Shown here: positions 43,968 to 52,719 of the stretch, piece by piece
Position numbering within the stretch: position 1 is the stretch's first letter
How the letters are laid out: every line of letters starts with the position of its first letter
Assembly: GCA_000437435.1 (NCBI GenBank)
Contig: FR899623.1
Coordinates: forward strand, 62,001 to 126,000
Source: Clostridium sp. CAG:768
GTDB taxonomy: Bacteria > Cyanobacteriota > Vampirovibrionia > Gastranaerophilales > Gastranaerophilaceae
DNA length: 64,000 bases
Direction: 5' to 3'
Notes under the pieces: generated by a model
Database searches by the model: none
Told to the model about the DNA's origin: nothing
Seen by the model: only the letters and a program-made list of their open reading frames with translations
Program-made: the position numbers and the translations under genes

Positions 43968-45287
43968 GTGAACTATTTTTTTAAAAGGATAGCTTTAATA
44001 CTTATTTTAATTATGCTTGCCCCACCTGTGTTTGCCTTCGGAAAGACAAAACACAAGGAAGTTCCTCCTGTGGAAAATCAGGAAGTAATTCATCTTGATG
44101 TTACTAAAAATGATAGTGATTTGTCAGGGGAAAATCAAGTTCCTGAAAATCCAAAACAAAAAAATGATGATTGGGTGCAAAAAGATATAATTCGAGATAA
44201 CGTAGATACAGAGTTCTCTATCTTTGACAATTTAATTGATACGGATAAAGATTCTGATCACCCTTTTAAAATTGAGGAAGAGTCTCTTTTTGGAAGAATT
44301 TATAAAAAGAAATTAGAAAGAACTTCTATTCCTTCATTTTTATTAAAAGATGAACTAACTTTTAAATATAATAAAGGGCCTATTGATAAAGTTCAATTTT
44401 ATGGTGCTTATCAAGGGAATATGGGATTCGATTTTTCAGGGGCTGATTATGATACTGATTACGGTTTTGGATTTATGGAAGCCGGTGTTGTTGGGGATTT
44501 CAAAGATAAAAATACTGATTTTAAATTACAATTTAATTTTAAAAATGGCGAAAACAGAACATATTTGCAAGGTCTTGTGACAGATGCATATATTATGAAT
44601 ACAAGAATACCTCACCACAAAATTATCGTTGGTAATTCTCGAAATCAAGTAGGTTTTGAAGGTGGTATGGGATCTTATGTGTTGCCTTTTGCTATGCGTT
44701 CACAGATTTCAAGAACTTTCGGTAATACAAGAGCTTTAGGCGTCAGGGTTGTAGGTGACTATGATTTAGTTGACTACAGTGTTGCGTTGAATAGCTCTGA
44801 CAGATTTTTTAAAGAATTTTTCCCGGGAGCTGAATTTACAGGCTGGGTGAACTTAAAACCTTTGGGTAAGACTGATGGAAAATACGGAACACTTGTATTA
44901 GGCGGAGGTCTTAATGCAGGGCATAACGATACTGATTATACAGTAGGCGGTGCTTATGCGAGTTATAGATATAAAAAGTTTATGGCAAACTTTGAATATG
45001 CAATAGCAGACGGATACAACGGAACATACAGAAGTACCGATAAAGCCGAAGGTTTTTATACAACTATTGGGTATAGGATTACACAAAAATTGCATATCCT
45101 GGCTCGTTATGACCAATTTGATCCAAACCGAGATATTGCAAATAACAAGAGTCGAGAATATTCTGTTGGTTTGAATTATTTTATCAAAGGTCAGGCATTG
45201 CGTTTAATTTTGAATTATGTATTCTGTGATAATGAAAATACCGAAGACAGTCATAGAATTATCCTCGGTACTCAAATTGTTTTATAA
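43968..45287 (+). CDS. Outer-membrane porin, OprO/OprP-like
   Basis: A 439-residue protein. The start is placed at GTG 43968, giving a clean signal peptide (MNYFFKRIALILILIMLAPP to VFAFG). After a charged linker to ~120, the rest alternates as beta strands: VQFYGAYQGNMGFDFSG, DFKLQFNFKNG, YTVGGAYASYRYKKF, LHILARYDQFDPN, SREYSVGLNYFIKGQ. This matches phosphate-selective-type porins and shows the cell has an outer membrane. No Shine-Dalgarno before the GTG. It is divergent from the decarboxylase gene. Confidence 0.8.
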   Translation: MNYFFKRIALILILIMLAPPVFAFGKTKHKEVPPVENQEVIHLDVTKNDSDLSGENQVPENPKQKNDDWVQKDIIRDNVDTEFSIFDNLIDTDKDSDHPFKIEEESLFGRIYKKKLERTSIPSFLLKDELTFKYNKGPIDKVQFYGAYQGNMGFDFSGADYDTDYGFGFMEAGVVGDFKDKNTDFKLQFNFKNGENRTYLQGLVTDAYIMNTRIPHHKIIVGNSRNQVGFEGGMGSYVLPFAMRSQISRTFGNTRALGVRVVGDYDLVDYSVALNSSDRFFKEFFPGAEFTGWVNLKPLGKTDGKYGTLVLGGGLNAGHNDTDYTVGGAYASYRYKKFMANFEYAIADGYNGTYRSTDKAEGFYTTIGYRITQKLHILARYDQFDPNRDIANNKSREYSVGLNYFIKGQALRLILNYVFCDNENTEDSHRIILGTQIVL

Positions 45288-45300
45288 GTATATAAATTTA

Positions 45301-45516
45301 TTAATCCAATTTAACTAAATCCTCTAATTTAAGGTTTAATCCTGAAAGTAAAGCTAAAATTGTAGGCAATGTAGGTGACAATTCAGCACGTTCAATTTTA
45401 CCTATATGTGTTGGATTTAGGTTGATTTTTTCACCTAAACTTTCTAAAGAATAACCTTGTCTTATGCGTTCAGCTCGTAAATTTTTTCCAAATTCAATTG
45501 CTTTTTTATATTTCAT
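45301..45516 (-). CDS. XRE/Cro-type HTH regulator
   Basis: A 71-residue single-domain repressor-like protein: FGKNLRAERIRQGYSLESLGEKINLNPTHIGKIERAELSPTLPTIL is a full HTH_3 domain. There is no Shine-Dalgarno; TGCTAAGAT (extended -10) ends 6 nt before the ATG, so it is probably leaderless. A 43-bp palindrome lies just upstream and is its most likely operator. Confidence 0.88.
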   Translation of the reverse strand: MKYKKAIEFGKNLRAERIRQGYSLESLGEKINLNPTHIGKIERAELSPTLPTILALLSGLNLKLEDLVKLD

Positions 45517-45547
45517 TTTTTCATCTTAGCATATTGACATATTCTTG

Positions 45548-45590
45548 TTTAATCATTAATATGATTATTATAATCATACTAATGATTAAA
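45548..45590. promoter_or_regulatory. 43-bp near-perfect palindromic operator
   Basis: 20-bp arms (45548-45567 and 45571-45590) match with one mismatch around a 3-bp centre; each arm contains TAATCATTA and ATGATTA half-sites. A plus-strand promoter TTGTTT-18-TATAAT (45545-45574) overlaps it, and the XRE gene -35 region lies at its left edge. It should control both divergent genes. Confidence 0.8.
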
Positions 45591-45627
45591 AATGATATAA
45601 GTATGATAAAAATAAAAGGAGTTATTA

Positions 45628-45948
45628 ATGAATGAAATAACTGTAGAACAATTATATGATTTCATGAAAGAAAAATATAAAAATTTATTTGACGAAAACT
45701 ATATCAAAGATAAACAGTTCAAAAGTATTCTCGATGAGATTTTTCAAGAAGCAATTTTGTCTTATGTGAGAGTTTTGGTGCTTTTTCAAATTACTGATGA
45801 TGTGATTACAAATTTCAGAAGTAATACTAAAAATAGTGCAGAATTAAAACAAATTGATTTATTTCTGCACTATTTTTCTAAAATTCTTGATAAACATAAT
45901 CTTATAATCAAAGATTTACATAAAATGAATATGAAAATAAAATATTAA
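45628..45948 (+). CDS. Small helical protein next to XRE regulator
   Basis: A 106-residue, all-helical, charged protein of unknown function: LYDFMKEKYKNLFDENYIKD and FRSNTKNSAELKQIDLFLHYF. No membrane segment. Good ribosome-binding site (AAGGAG). It is divergent from the XRE repressor with the shared 43-bp operator, so it is probably the regulated target, and it overlaps the 3' end of a convergent small gene by 4 nt. Confidence 0.62.
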   Translation: MNEITVEQLYDFMKEKYKNLFDENYIKDKQFKSILDEIFQEAILSYVRVLVLFQITDDVITNFRSNTKNSAELKQIDLFLHYFSKILDKHNLIIKDLHKMNMKIKY

Positions 45949-46142
45949 TCTTTTTTGTGTTTTACATCTTCTTTGATTACAATGAGGTTATTTATAATTT
46001 TCATCGCGCAAGTCGGAAGTACAACGTCATTTAAGCCGTTTGCAATGCTGATAATTTTTCCTGCGCCCAAAACTACTTCATCACCTTTGTAGAAGAATTT
46101 GTAGTCATCTTGTCTGTCTGAACGAATTGTGATTTGATCCAT
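45945..46142 (-). CDS. Small conserved-looking protein, unknown
   Basis: A 65-residue protein: MDQITIRSDRQDDYKFFYKGDEVVLGAGK, then a KED/KHKKD tail. Mixed alpha/beta, no signal peptide. GAGGT lies 8 nt before the start, which supports it as a real gene. Function not recognised. Confidence 0.6.
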   Translation of the reverse strand: MDQITIRSDRQDDYKFFYKGDEVVLGAGKIISIANGLNDVVLPTCAMKIINNLIVIKEDVKHKKD

Positions 46143-46207
46143 TTGTTTTTACCTCTTTTTTTACTATTTCTATTAAATCCTTTTATATTCTTTAAGTTTC
46201 TCTAAAA

Positions 46208-46239
46208 CCTGATTAGTGGGTGTTTGCTACACGCTCCCC
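46208..46239 (-). repeat. Degenerate stop-codon repeat coding a protein tail
   Basis: On the minus strand GGGAGCGTGTAGCAAACACCCACTAATCAGG matches the family consensus AGCGTAGCCGCT...ACCCATCAATCAGG. It encodes the last residues (GERVANTH) and stop of the nucleotidyltransferase-like protein. Confidence 0.6.
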
Positions 46240-46554
46240 TTTGTTGTTATAAAAAATTCCTTCTTCCATAACTTCTTCGTAAATTTCTTCATCTTTTTTG
46301 AAACTTTCTTCTGTATATGGATATAAGTCAATGCATACGTCTAATTCAGTTTCAATTTTTCCGATAATAGGCCAAATTTGTTCTCTTTTGGATTTGTCTT
46401 CAATATCAAAAAGAGCTGCAAGTTCAATATCTTCACCTTCATGCAATTCGCCGTCAGTGTGAATTCCGAATAAATACAAGCCTTTAAAATCTTTAAAGAC
46501 ACGATTGAAAGCAAATGCAATTTTTGAGATTACTTCATCAACAGATTTTGCCAT
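46213..46554 (-). CDS. Nucleotidyltransferase-like small protein
   Basis: A 113-residue protein. GLYLFGIHTDGELHEGEDIELAALFD followed by LDVCIDLYPYTEE resembles the minimal nucleotidyltransferase (MNT) fold, but the usual GSxxRG...DSDIDL motif is altered (GIHTDG, EDIEL), so catalysis is doubtful. It may act as a regulatory fold. AAAGGA precedes the start. The C-terminal tail is encoded by the repeat. Confidence 0.62.
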   Translation of the reverse strand: MAKSVDEVISKIAFAFNRVFKDFKGLYLFGIHTDGELHEGEDIELAALFDIEDKSKREQIWPIIGKIETELDVCIDLYPYTEESFKKDEEIYEEVMEEGIFYNNKGERVANTH

Positions 46555-46594
46555 TTTTTTATCCTTTTAGATTTTTATATAACGTCCTTTTTGT

Positions 46595-47836
46595 CTATTT
46601 TGAAATTTTTTCTGCCACATCATCTTTGCTGATTGTTACTTGTTCAGATGTTGCAAGATTTTTGACGGAAACTTGGTTTGATTTAATTTCATCTTCACCT
46701 AAGATAAGTGCATATCTTGCGACTTTAGATGCTTTTTCAAGTTGTTTTGTGAATTTTTTATTAGCAAGATCAAATTCAACATTCAACCCTTTAGCTCTTA
46801 ATTCTTGTGCGAATGCAAAAGCATCGGCAGGTGAATTTGATACGATGTAACCGTCAAGTTTTTCAGGTTCAACTTCTGGTAATAAAGAATTTAATCTTTC
46901 CATACCCATTGCCCAACCGACAGCAGGAGTATCTTCTCCGCCAAGATTTCTGACTAAACTGTCATATCTTCCGCCGCCGCAGACTGCGTTTTGTGAACCT
47001 AAGTTATTTGATTTTATTTCAAAAACTGTTCTGTTGTAGTAATCTAATCCTCTTACAAGGAGTTTGTTTTCGACATATTTAATGTTTAATTTATCTAAGT
47101 ATGATTTTAATTCACTGTAATGTTGAGCACATTCTTCGCAAATAAAATCAGATTGAATAACTTTTTGAATTTCAGGTTTTGCAAAAATTTCTTTGCAAGA
47201 CTCTACTTTGCAATCTAAAAGTCTTAGAGGATTTTTTTCATAGCGATTTTGGCAGTCTTCACAAAGATTGTCAAATTCAGGTTTTAAGACTTCTTTAATT
47301 TTATTTTTGTATTCTTCACGGCATTTAGGACAGCCCAAAGAATTTATTTCTACTTCTAAATCGTTAAGCCCTAATGAATTAAGATAATCGACAGCAAGCA
47401 TAATTGCTTCAGCATCAGCTGTAGGTTCTTTAATTCCGAACATTTCCACACCGACTTGGTGGAATTGTCTTTGTCTTCCTGCTTGAGGACGTTCATATCT
47501 GAACATTGGACCTTTGTACCAAAGTTTTACAGGTGCTGAAAGTCTTGCCATTCCGTTTTCTATGAATGAACGGACAACGCCTGCAGTATTTTCAGGTCTT
47601 AATGTAATAGATCTGTCACTTTTTTCAAAAGTGTACATTTCTTTGTTCACAATATCTGTTGTATCACCTACTCCACGAGCAAAAAGTTCTGTTGCTTCAA
47701 AGATTGGTGTTCTGATTTCTTTATATCCGTAGCGGGTAAAAATTTCTAATGCATTTTTCTCAAGTTTATGCCATTGACCAACTTCTTGAGGTAAAATGTC
47801 TTTTGTTCCTTTTTGTACTTTGATTATTTTAGCCAT
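46595..47836 (-). CDS. hisS: Histidyl-tRNA synthetase
   Basis: A 413-residue class II synthetase. Motif 1 lies near KNALEIFTRYGYKEIRTPIFE, motif 2 FRYERPQAGRQRQFHQVGVE and motif 3 AVGWAMGMERL; VRGLDYYNRTVFEI is the histidine-specific loop. A Cys-rich insertion (CPKCREE, CEDCQNRYE, FICEECAQHY) is seen in some bacterial HisRS. No Shine-Dalgarno, but a consensus promoter 6 nt upstream, so leaderless. Confidence 0.96.
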   Translation of the reverse strand: MAKIIKVQKGTKDILPQEVGQWHKLEKNALEIFTRYGYKEIRTPIFEATELFARGVGDTTDIVNKEMYTFEKSDRSITLRPENTAGVVRSFIENGMARLSAPVKLWYKGPMFRYERPQAGRQRQFHQVGVEMFGIKEPTADAEAIMLAVDYLNSLGLNDLEVEINSLGCPKCREEYKNKIKEVLKPEFDNLCEDCQNRYEKNPLRLLDCKVESCKEIFAKPEIQKVIQSDFICEECAQHYSELKSYLDKLNIKYVENKLLVRGLDYYNRTVFEIKSNNLGSQNAVCGGGRYDSLVRNLGGEDTPAVGWAMGMERLNSLLPEVEPEKLDGYIVSNSPADAFAFAQELRAKGLNVEFDLANKKFTKQLEKASKVARYALILGEDEIKSNQVSVKNLATSEQVTISKDDVAEKISK

Positions 47837-47842
47837 AAAATT

Positions 47843-47871
47843 ATTATATAAATTTGAGTTGAAATTGTCAA
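47843..47871 (-). promoter_or_regulatory. Perfect-consensus hisS promoter, leaderless
   Basis: On the minus strand TTGACA (47871-47866), 17-bp spacer, TATAAT (47848-47843), then AATTTT and the ATG (47836). Both hexamers match the sigma-70 consensus exactly. Confidence 0.88.
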
Positions 47872-47890
47872 ATAAAATTTAATGGATATT

Positions 47891-47970
47891 GAAGCGGCTA
47901 CGCTTTTTCTTTAGTTTAGACTTTTCAAGTTTTTTCAAAGCCGGATTGATGGGTGAAGCGGCTACGCTTC
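47891..47970 (-). repeat. Two-copy stop-codon hairpin repeat between dciA-like and hisS
   Basis: GAAGCGGCTACGCTT at 47891 and GAAGCG-GCTA-CGCTTC at 47955, 64 bp apart, with CCGGATTGATGGGT beside the second. On the sense strand of the upstream gene the loop carries its TAG stop (47964-47962). Confidence 0.82.
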
Positions 47971-48288
47971 CCATTTTTTTGGGTCAAAACGTAAATCTTT
48001 TACATTCAATTTTAGTGATTTCAAATATGGTTCAAATTTTACTAAAAGTTGAGTTTTTCTCAAGGTTAATTCTTGCGCCACAATTGCATTTTCGCAGGCT
48101 ATTACCATAACACCGCCTCCCATCATTGAGTATGGTTTTGATTTGCTTGCGAATTTTGTACCTGCAACTTTATCCCAGAACTTGTATAAATTGTTTCTGG
48201 TGATAGCTTTTTTTACTTCCTTTTTGCCAAGTAATTCTTCAACGAGAGATTCGGTTGTTACAAAATCTGTATAGAGAACCTTTTTCAT
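47962..48288 (-). CDS. DUF721/DciA-like protein
   Basis: A 108-residue protein. FWDKVAGTKFASKSKPYSMMGGGVMVIACENAIVAQEL matches the DUF721 fold; DciA members load replicative helicase DnaB in bacteria without DnaC. This is inferred from the fold, and the tail is shorter than in long DciA proteins. The last codons and TAG are inside the repeat hairpin. It is divergent from the nrnA-like gene. Confidence 0.75.
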   Translation of the reverse strand: MKKVLYTDFVTTESLVEELLGKKEVKKAITRNNLYKFWDKVAGTKFASKSKPYSMMGGGVMVIACENAIVAQELTLRKTQLLVKFEPYLKSLKLNVKDLRFDPKKWEA

Positions 48289-48323
48289 TTTGAAACCAAA
48301 CTTTTTTGTGCTAACATAATAAA

Positions 48324-49289
48324 ATGGATTATTCTAAATTAAATGATATCATAAAATCGTCCAAAAATATATTGATAATTTCACACGTTAACCCTGACGG
48401 AGATACATTAGGCTCTATGTGCGGATTGTATTGTGCAATTCTTGATAATTTCAAGAAAAAGTGCGATATGGTAGCTATCTCAAAAATTCCTGATGTGTAT
48501 TCGTATTTACCTCATTTATCAGAGGTGAAAAATGTTGATGATTTAGACAAATCAAGAGAATATGATCTTGTAATTAATGTAGACGTTGCAGCTTTAGATA
48601 GAGCTTGTGATGCAAAAATTCTTTTTGAAAAAGCTAAATTTACCGTAAATATTGATCATCACAAAACAAATATTGCGTATGGAAATTTGAATTTTATAAA
48701 TCCTGATGCAAGTTCGACAGGTGAAGTTTTGTTTGGCTGTTTTGAAAATATGAATTGGAAAGTTAATTTAGACTGTGCAATTTGTCTTTATACAGCAATA
48801 TTAACTGATACAGGGTCATTCAGATTTGATAATACAAAGCCTTCAACTTTTGAGGTTGCATCAAAGTTAGTTGAAATAGGGGTTCAGCCTTCTGATATTT
48901 ATAAAAAGGTTTATGAATCAGATTCAAAAACTCTTGTAATGTTTCAGGCACATTGTATTAGCAAAGCAAAATTTTTAGAAGACGATAGGATAGCTTATAC
49001 TCTTGTGTATAAAAAAGATATGGAAAAATTCTCTGCAGGTGACGACTGTATGGAGGGTTTGACAGAAAAACTAAGAGCTATTGTGACAACAAGGATTGCT
49101 TTTGTTGCAAAAGAAATGAAATCAGGCGGTACAAAGATTTCTATGCGCAGCAAATTTGCTGATGTAGCTGAAATTTGCAGTGTATTTGGCGGTGGCGGGC
49201 ATAAATTTGCTGCAGGATGTACAATTAAAGCTCCTGTTGAAGATGCTGCCAAAAAAGTGTTGGAAGAAATTAAGAAAAGGGAAATTTAA
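48324..49289 (+). CDS. nrnA: DHH/DHHA1 phosphoesterase, NrnA-like
   Basis: A 321-residue enzyme. ISHVNPDGDTLGSMCGLY, NVDVAALDRACD and VNIDHHKTNIAYG form the DHH metal site; SVFGGGGHKFAAGC is the DHHA1 substrate loop. NrnA degrades short oligoribonucleotides and pAp. No Shine-Dalgarno; TTGAAA-16-TAACAT ends 6 nt before the ATG, so it may be leaderless. YihY follows by 14 nt. Confidence 0.92.
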   Translation: MDYSKLNDIIKSSKNILIISHVNPDGDTLGSMCGLYCAILDNFKKKCDMVAISKIPDVYSYLPHLSEVKNVDDLDKSREYDLVINVDVAALDRACDAKILFEKAKFTVNIDHHKTNIAYGNLNFINPDASSTGEVLFGCFENMNWKVNLDCAICLYTAILTDTGSFRFDNTKPSTFEVASKLVEIGVQPSDIYKKVYESDSKTLVMFQAHCISKAKFLEDDRIAYTLVYKKDMEKFSAGDDCMEGLTEKLRAIVTTRIAFVAKEMKSGGTKISMRSKFADVAEICSVFGGGGHKFAAGCTIKAPVEDAAKKVLEEIKKREI

Positions 49290-49303
49290 GACAAAATTGG
49301 GTA

Positions 49304-50272
49304 ATGCCCGATAAAAAGAGGATTAGAGTGGATTTTAAAGCTTTTGTAAGAGGTGTAAAAAGATTAGTTATATCTGTTATAAAAAATGATTTCTATGGTA
49401 TGGCCGCAGAAATGGGCTTTATGATGGTTATCGGGATTTTCCCTTTTATGCTTTTTTTAACAGCTGTTTTTGGTTGGATGGGCAACAAGGCTTTGATGAC
49501 TCCTATTTTAAGATTTCTTGCAACGTTTATGCCTGAGCAGGCTATGGATTTGATTATGACAGTGTTATCCGAAGCTATGATTTTTTCTCATGGCCGTTTG
49601 ATGGCGATTATTGGTTTTTGTGTAACTCTGTTTTTATCAACTAACGGTATTGCAGTTGTACTTAAAGGATTAAATAGAGCTTATAAAGTTACTGAAACTC
49701 GTAACCTGATTTATACAAGAGCATTGTCTTTGTTAATGGTATTTGTTGATACTATGGTAATGTTTTTGAGTATAAACTTAATTGTATTTGGTAAAGCTAT
49801 CATTAATCTTATGGTAAGTCATTTTCATATGTCGAATGCAGTTGCGATTACTTTATTAACTTTGCGTTGGCCTGTCGCATTTGCAGCTTTGTATTTGATG
49901 GCATTTTTAAGCTATTATATTTTGCCTGATTTAAAAGGTAATGAAAGATTCAAAAGAAAAAGTGCAATTCCAGGGACTTGGTTCTTTGTAACTTTCTGGT
50001 TAATAGGTTCTTGGGGATTTTCAATTTATGTTAATAACCTAAAAACTTACAATATGGTATATGGAACAATCGGTGCATTTGCTGTTTTAATGGTTTGGTT
50101 GTATTACACATCTGTTTTAATTTTGATTGGGGGAGAGATAAATTCTCAGGTATATAACCAGCTTGAACGTAAGGCTCAGGAAATTCGAGATGATTTTGCA
50201 AGGCTGTCAGTAATTGAAAAGATTGTTCAAAAAGTTAAAAAAACTGATGAAAACAAAGAGATTAGTGAATAA
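49304..50272 (+). CDS. YihY/BrkB-family inner-membrane protein
   Basis: A 322-residue protein with about six membrane helices. ALNRAYKV-like KGLNRAYKVTETR, LPDLKGNERFKRKSAIPGTW and GTIGAFAVLMVWLYYTSVLILIGGEINSQ are the family blocks. YihY was once called RNase BN in error; its function is unclear, possibly transport or envelope. The C-terminal tail is a charged helix. Co-transcribed with the nrnA-like gene. Confidence 0.9.
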   Translation: MPDKKRIRVDFKAFVRGVKRLVISVIKNDFYGMAAEMGFMMVIGIFPFMLFLTAVFGWMGNKALMTPILRFLATFMPEQAMDLIMTVLSEAMIFSHGRLMAIIGFCVTLFLSTNGIAVVLKGLNRAYKVTETRNLIYTRALSLLMVFVDTMVMFLSINLIVFGKAIINLMVSHFHMSNAVAITLLTLRWPVAFAALYLMAFLSYYILPDLKGNERFKRKSAIPGTWFFVTFWLIGSWGFSIYVNNLKTYNMVYGTIGAFAVLMVWLYYTSVLILIGGEINSQVYNQLERKAQEIRDDFARLSVIEKIVQKVKKTDENKEISE

Positions 50273-50275
50273 AAA

Positions 50276-50312
50276 AATAAGAGGTGAATTAATTTCTCCT
50301 CTTATTTTTTTT
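50276..50312 (+). terminator. Terminator after YihY
   Basis: AATAAGAGG / CCTCTTATT stem with a T tail. Only short A/T runs on the other side, but it may also help end the convergent rseP. Confidence 0.85.
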
Positions 50313-50332
50313 GTGTGTTGTATAAATTATTT

Positions 50333-51709
50333 TTATTTAATGAATAACGGTTTTACAAGTACATAAATGTCATTGAATAGAACGAATACCAGAAGAAGTA
50401 TTAATAATGAGAAAAATACTGTCATTATTTTATTTGAAATTTCTTCATCAACAGGTTTGCCTTGAATTTTTTCTATCAACAAGAATAGCAAATGTCCACC
50501 GTCTAATGCAGGGATTGGTAAGATGTTCAAAATAGCTAAATTCATTGAGATTACTGCTGTCAGTAGTATTCCGTAGAATATCCCTTCACTGCTTATTATA
50601 TCTCCGCCCATTTTTGTGATTAAAACAACACCATGCATATTTTTTAGCGGAATTTTACCTGTAAATAGTTGTTTTAAGACGATTAACATTGATTTTGTTT
50701 CGTTATACAAATAATTGTAACTTGCAGAGAAAGCTGATTTTACACCTGTGATAGGTATAAGTTTTTCTTTTCTGTCAATAGTTATTCCGATAAGCCCTTC
50801 TTTGTCTGAATAAACAGTTTTGAGTGCAACAATTTCCCCATTTCTTAAAACTTTTATATCAAGAGGTTTTTGGTTATCTGAAAGTGCGAATGCTAAGTCT
50901 TTCAAAGTAAATGTGCCGTCTGTTTCTACGAATTTTTTATCTTGAATTTTGTCACGTAGTTTTATTTGATTTTCAGAAAGTTTTACTTCATCAACTTTGT
51001 ATAATTCGATTGCATTTAAAACGTTTTTAGAAAGTTTTATTTTTTCTTCTTTTTGTATTTTTGCAGGAATTTTTACGATTAATCCTTTTGGAATAATTTC
51101 ATCTTCTTTAAATGCAGGGTTAAGTTTTTTTAGTTGTTCGTAATTTTGTTCAGGTAATAATTTACTTGTTTTGCCATCAAATGATGCACTGTATAGAGCA
51201 TATAGATTTAATCCGTATTTTGAATTAATTTCGCTTCCGTTAATTTCAATGATTTTATCACCTTTTTTTAACCCTGAAGTCCATACGCTTGCTTCTTTTG
51301 GAGCTACAATGTCATTAACATAAATGTCAAATTTGCCTGACGGCATATTATGCCATAATGCAGCAGTCAATAGAACAAGTACATAGGCACAAATTACGTT
51401 TGCAATTACACCTGCTGAAAAAATTATTGCTCTTTGCCAGATTGGTTTGTTCATTAATCTGTCAGGAGAATTTTTCGGGAGGTCAGAATCTTTGTCATCG
51501 TCAGGGAATGATACGTAACCTCCGAAAAGAAAAGCGTGTACGACAAGTGTTATATTCCCGACTTTCTTTTCCCATAAAGTAGGTCCGATTGGTAGACCAA
51601 TACCGAATTTGTCAACTTTAACTTTGAATAATAAAGCTGCACCAAGGTGTCCTAATTCGTGGACTAAAATCAAAAGTCCTATTAGTAAAATCATTATAAT
51701 AACTGACAT
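50333..51709 (-). CDS. rseP: Site-2 zinc metalloprotease RseP/MmpA
   Basis: A 458-residue intramembrane protease. LLILVHELGHLGAALLF (H17, E18, H21) and LNILPIPALDGGHLLFLLIE form the zinc site in membrane helices. Between them lies a PDZ region (WTSGLKKGDKIIEINGSEI) with a ~120-residue insertion not usual in E. coli RseP. It cleaves membrane-bound anti-sigma factors or leftover signal peptides. GAGGG precedes the start. Confidence 0.92.
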   Translation of the reverse strand: MSVIIMILLIGLLILVHELGHLGAALLFKVKVDKFGIGLPIGPTLWEKKVGNITLVVHAFLFGGYVSFPDDDKDSDLPKNSPDRLMNKPIWQRAIIFSAGVIANVICAYVLVLLTAALWHNMPSGKFDIYVNDIVAPKEASVWTSGLKKGDKIIEINGSEINSKYGLNLYALYSASFDGKTSKLLPEQNYEQLKKLNPAFKEDEIIPKGLIVKIPAKIQKEEKIKLSKNVLNAIELYKVDEVKLSENQIKLRDKIQDKKFVETDGTFTLKDLAFALSDNQKPLDIKVLRNGEIVALKTVYSDKEGLIGITIDRKEKLIPITGVKSAFSASYNYLYNETKSMLIVLKQLFTGKIPLKNMHGVVLITKMGGDIISSEGIFYGILLTAVISMNLAILNILPIPALDGGHLLFLLIEKIQGKPVDEEISNKIMTVFFSLLILLLVFVLFNDIYVLVKPLFIK

Positions 51710-51809
51710 AAAATATCCCTCTCAAATTATTTGTATGCATATTTTATCACGAAAATGTCAGATAATAAAATATTTAAAAGATTGATAATATGTCTGATAG
51801 CTCATTGTA

Positions 51810-52718
51810 CTATTTAATAATAGCAGGTACTTTAAAATGATTTTTGAAGAAATTCTTTTTTATCGGGGTATTAGTAATTTTATTTTTTTTTGTTTGTTGA
51901 TTTAGGGTTAGTATAACTATTTCTGGAGGATTGAATGTCCTAAATCCGCTCAAAGTTCCTATTCCGCCTGAAACATACAAATGTTTATTATTTTCAACAA
52001 CATAATTTTTTCTATATTTGAGGTTAAATTTTGAGGGAATAAAAGGAGCACCGAATATCGGGACATAAATTTCTCCGCCATGTGTATGCCCGCTCAGAGT
52101 AAGTGTTGTGCAAGGAGGAATTTTAGGGAAAATATCAGGATTGTGTGATAGAATAATTGTCGGAATATTGGAACAATTATTTCGTATAATTTTCTCAGGA
52201 TTTAATTTGTAATGCCACATATCTTTAAATCCTATGATTTGGATTTTTTTATTTTCAGGATAAATAAATGTATTTGTATCTTCTAATATTTTTATATTTG
52301 CATTTTGGAGAATATTTTTTACGATCTCAGGCGGATTATAATCGTGATTCCCAAGAATTGAAATGACACCATATGGGGCTTTTAATTTTGCTAATGATTG
52401 GCTTATATCTTTTTGAGGAATTTTAGAAAGTTTTATATATTTTGCATCAAAATCTCCAAGCAGAATTATTAAATCAGGATTTTGTGAATTCATTTTTTCT
52501 ACGATTTTATCTAATTTTTTTAAATCAATATTTCCTGTTCCGATATGAATATCAGATATAAGTCCTATTTTAAATCCGTTTAAATCATCATTCCAATTAG
52601 GCAAAAAAAGTTCCGCCCTGCTTATCACAAGGCGGTTTGGTTCTAAAAATTTTGCATAAATTAAAAAACTTATTGCTCCAACTAAAATTATTAAAATTAA
52701 AAGAAGCAATTTTTTCAT
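51810..52718 (-). CDS. Membrane-anchored metallophosphoesterase (YkuE-like)
   Basis: A 302-residue protein. An N-terminal membrane helix (LLLILIILVGAISFLIYA) is followed by the calcineurin-like site: LISDIHIGTGN, ILLGDFDAKY, ILGNHDY, TIILSHNPD and LSGHTHGG. YkuE-type enzymes act on lipids or wall-linked substrates; the target is unknown. It begins 1 nt after the speE stop, so it is co-transcribed. Confidence 0.9.
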   Translation of the reverse strand: MKKLLLLILIILVGAISFLIYAKFLEPNRLVISRAELFLPNWNDDLNGFKIGLISDIHIGTGNIDLKKLDKIVEKMNSQNPDLIILLGDFDAKYIKLSKIPQKDISQSLAKLKAPYGVISILGNHDYNPPEIVKNILQNANIKILEDTNTFIYPENKKIQIIGFKDMWHYKLNPEKIIRNNCSNIPTIILSHNPDIFPKIPPCTTLTLSGHTHGGEIYVPIFGAPFIPSKFNLKYRKNYVVENNKHLYVSGGIGTLSGFRTFNPPEIVILTLNQQTKKNKITNTPIKKNFFKNHFKVPAIIK

Positions 52719-52719
52719 C

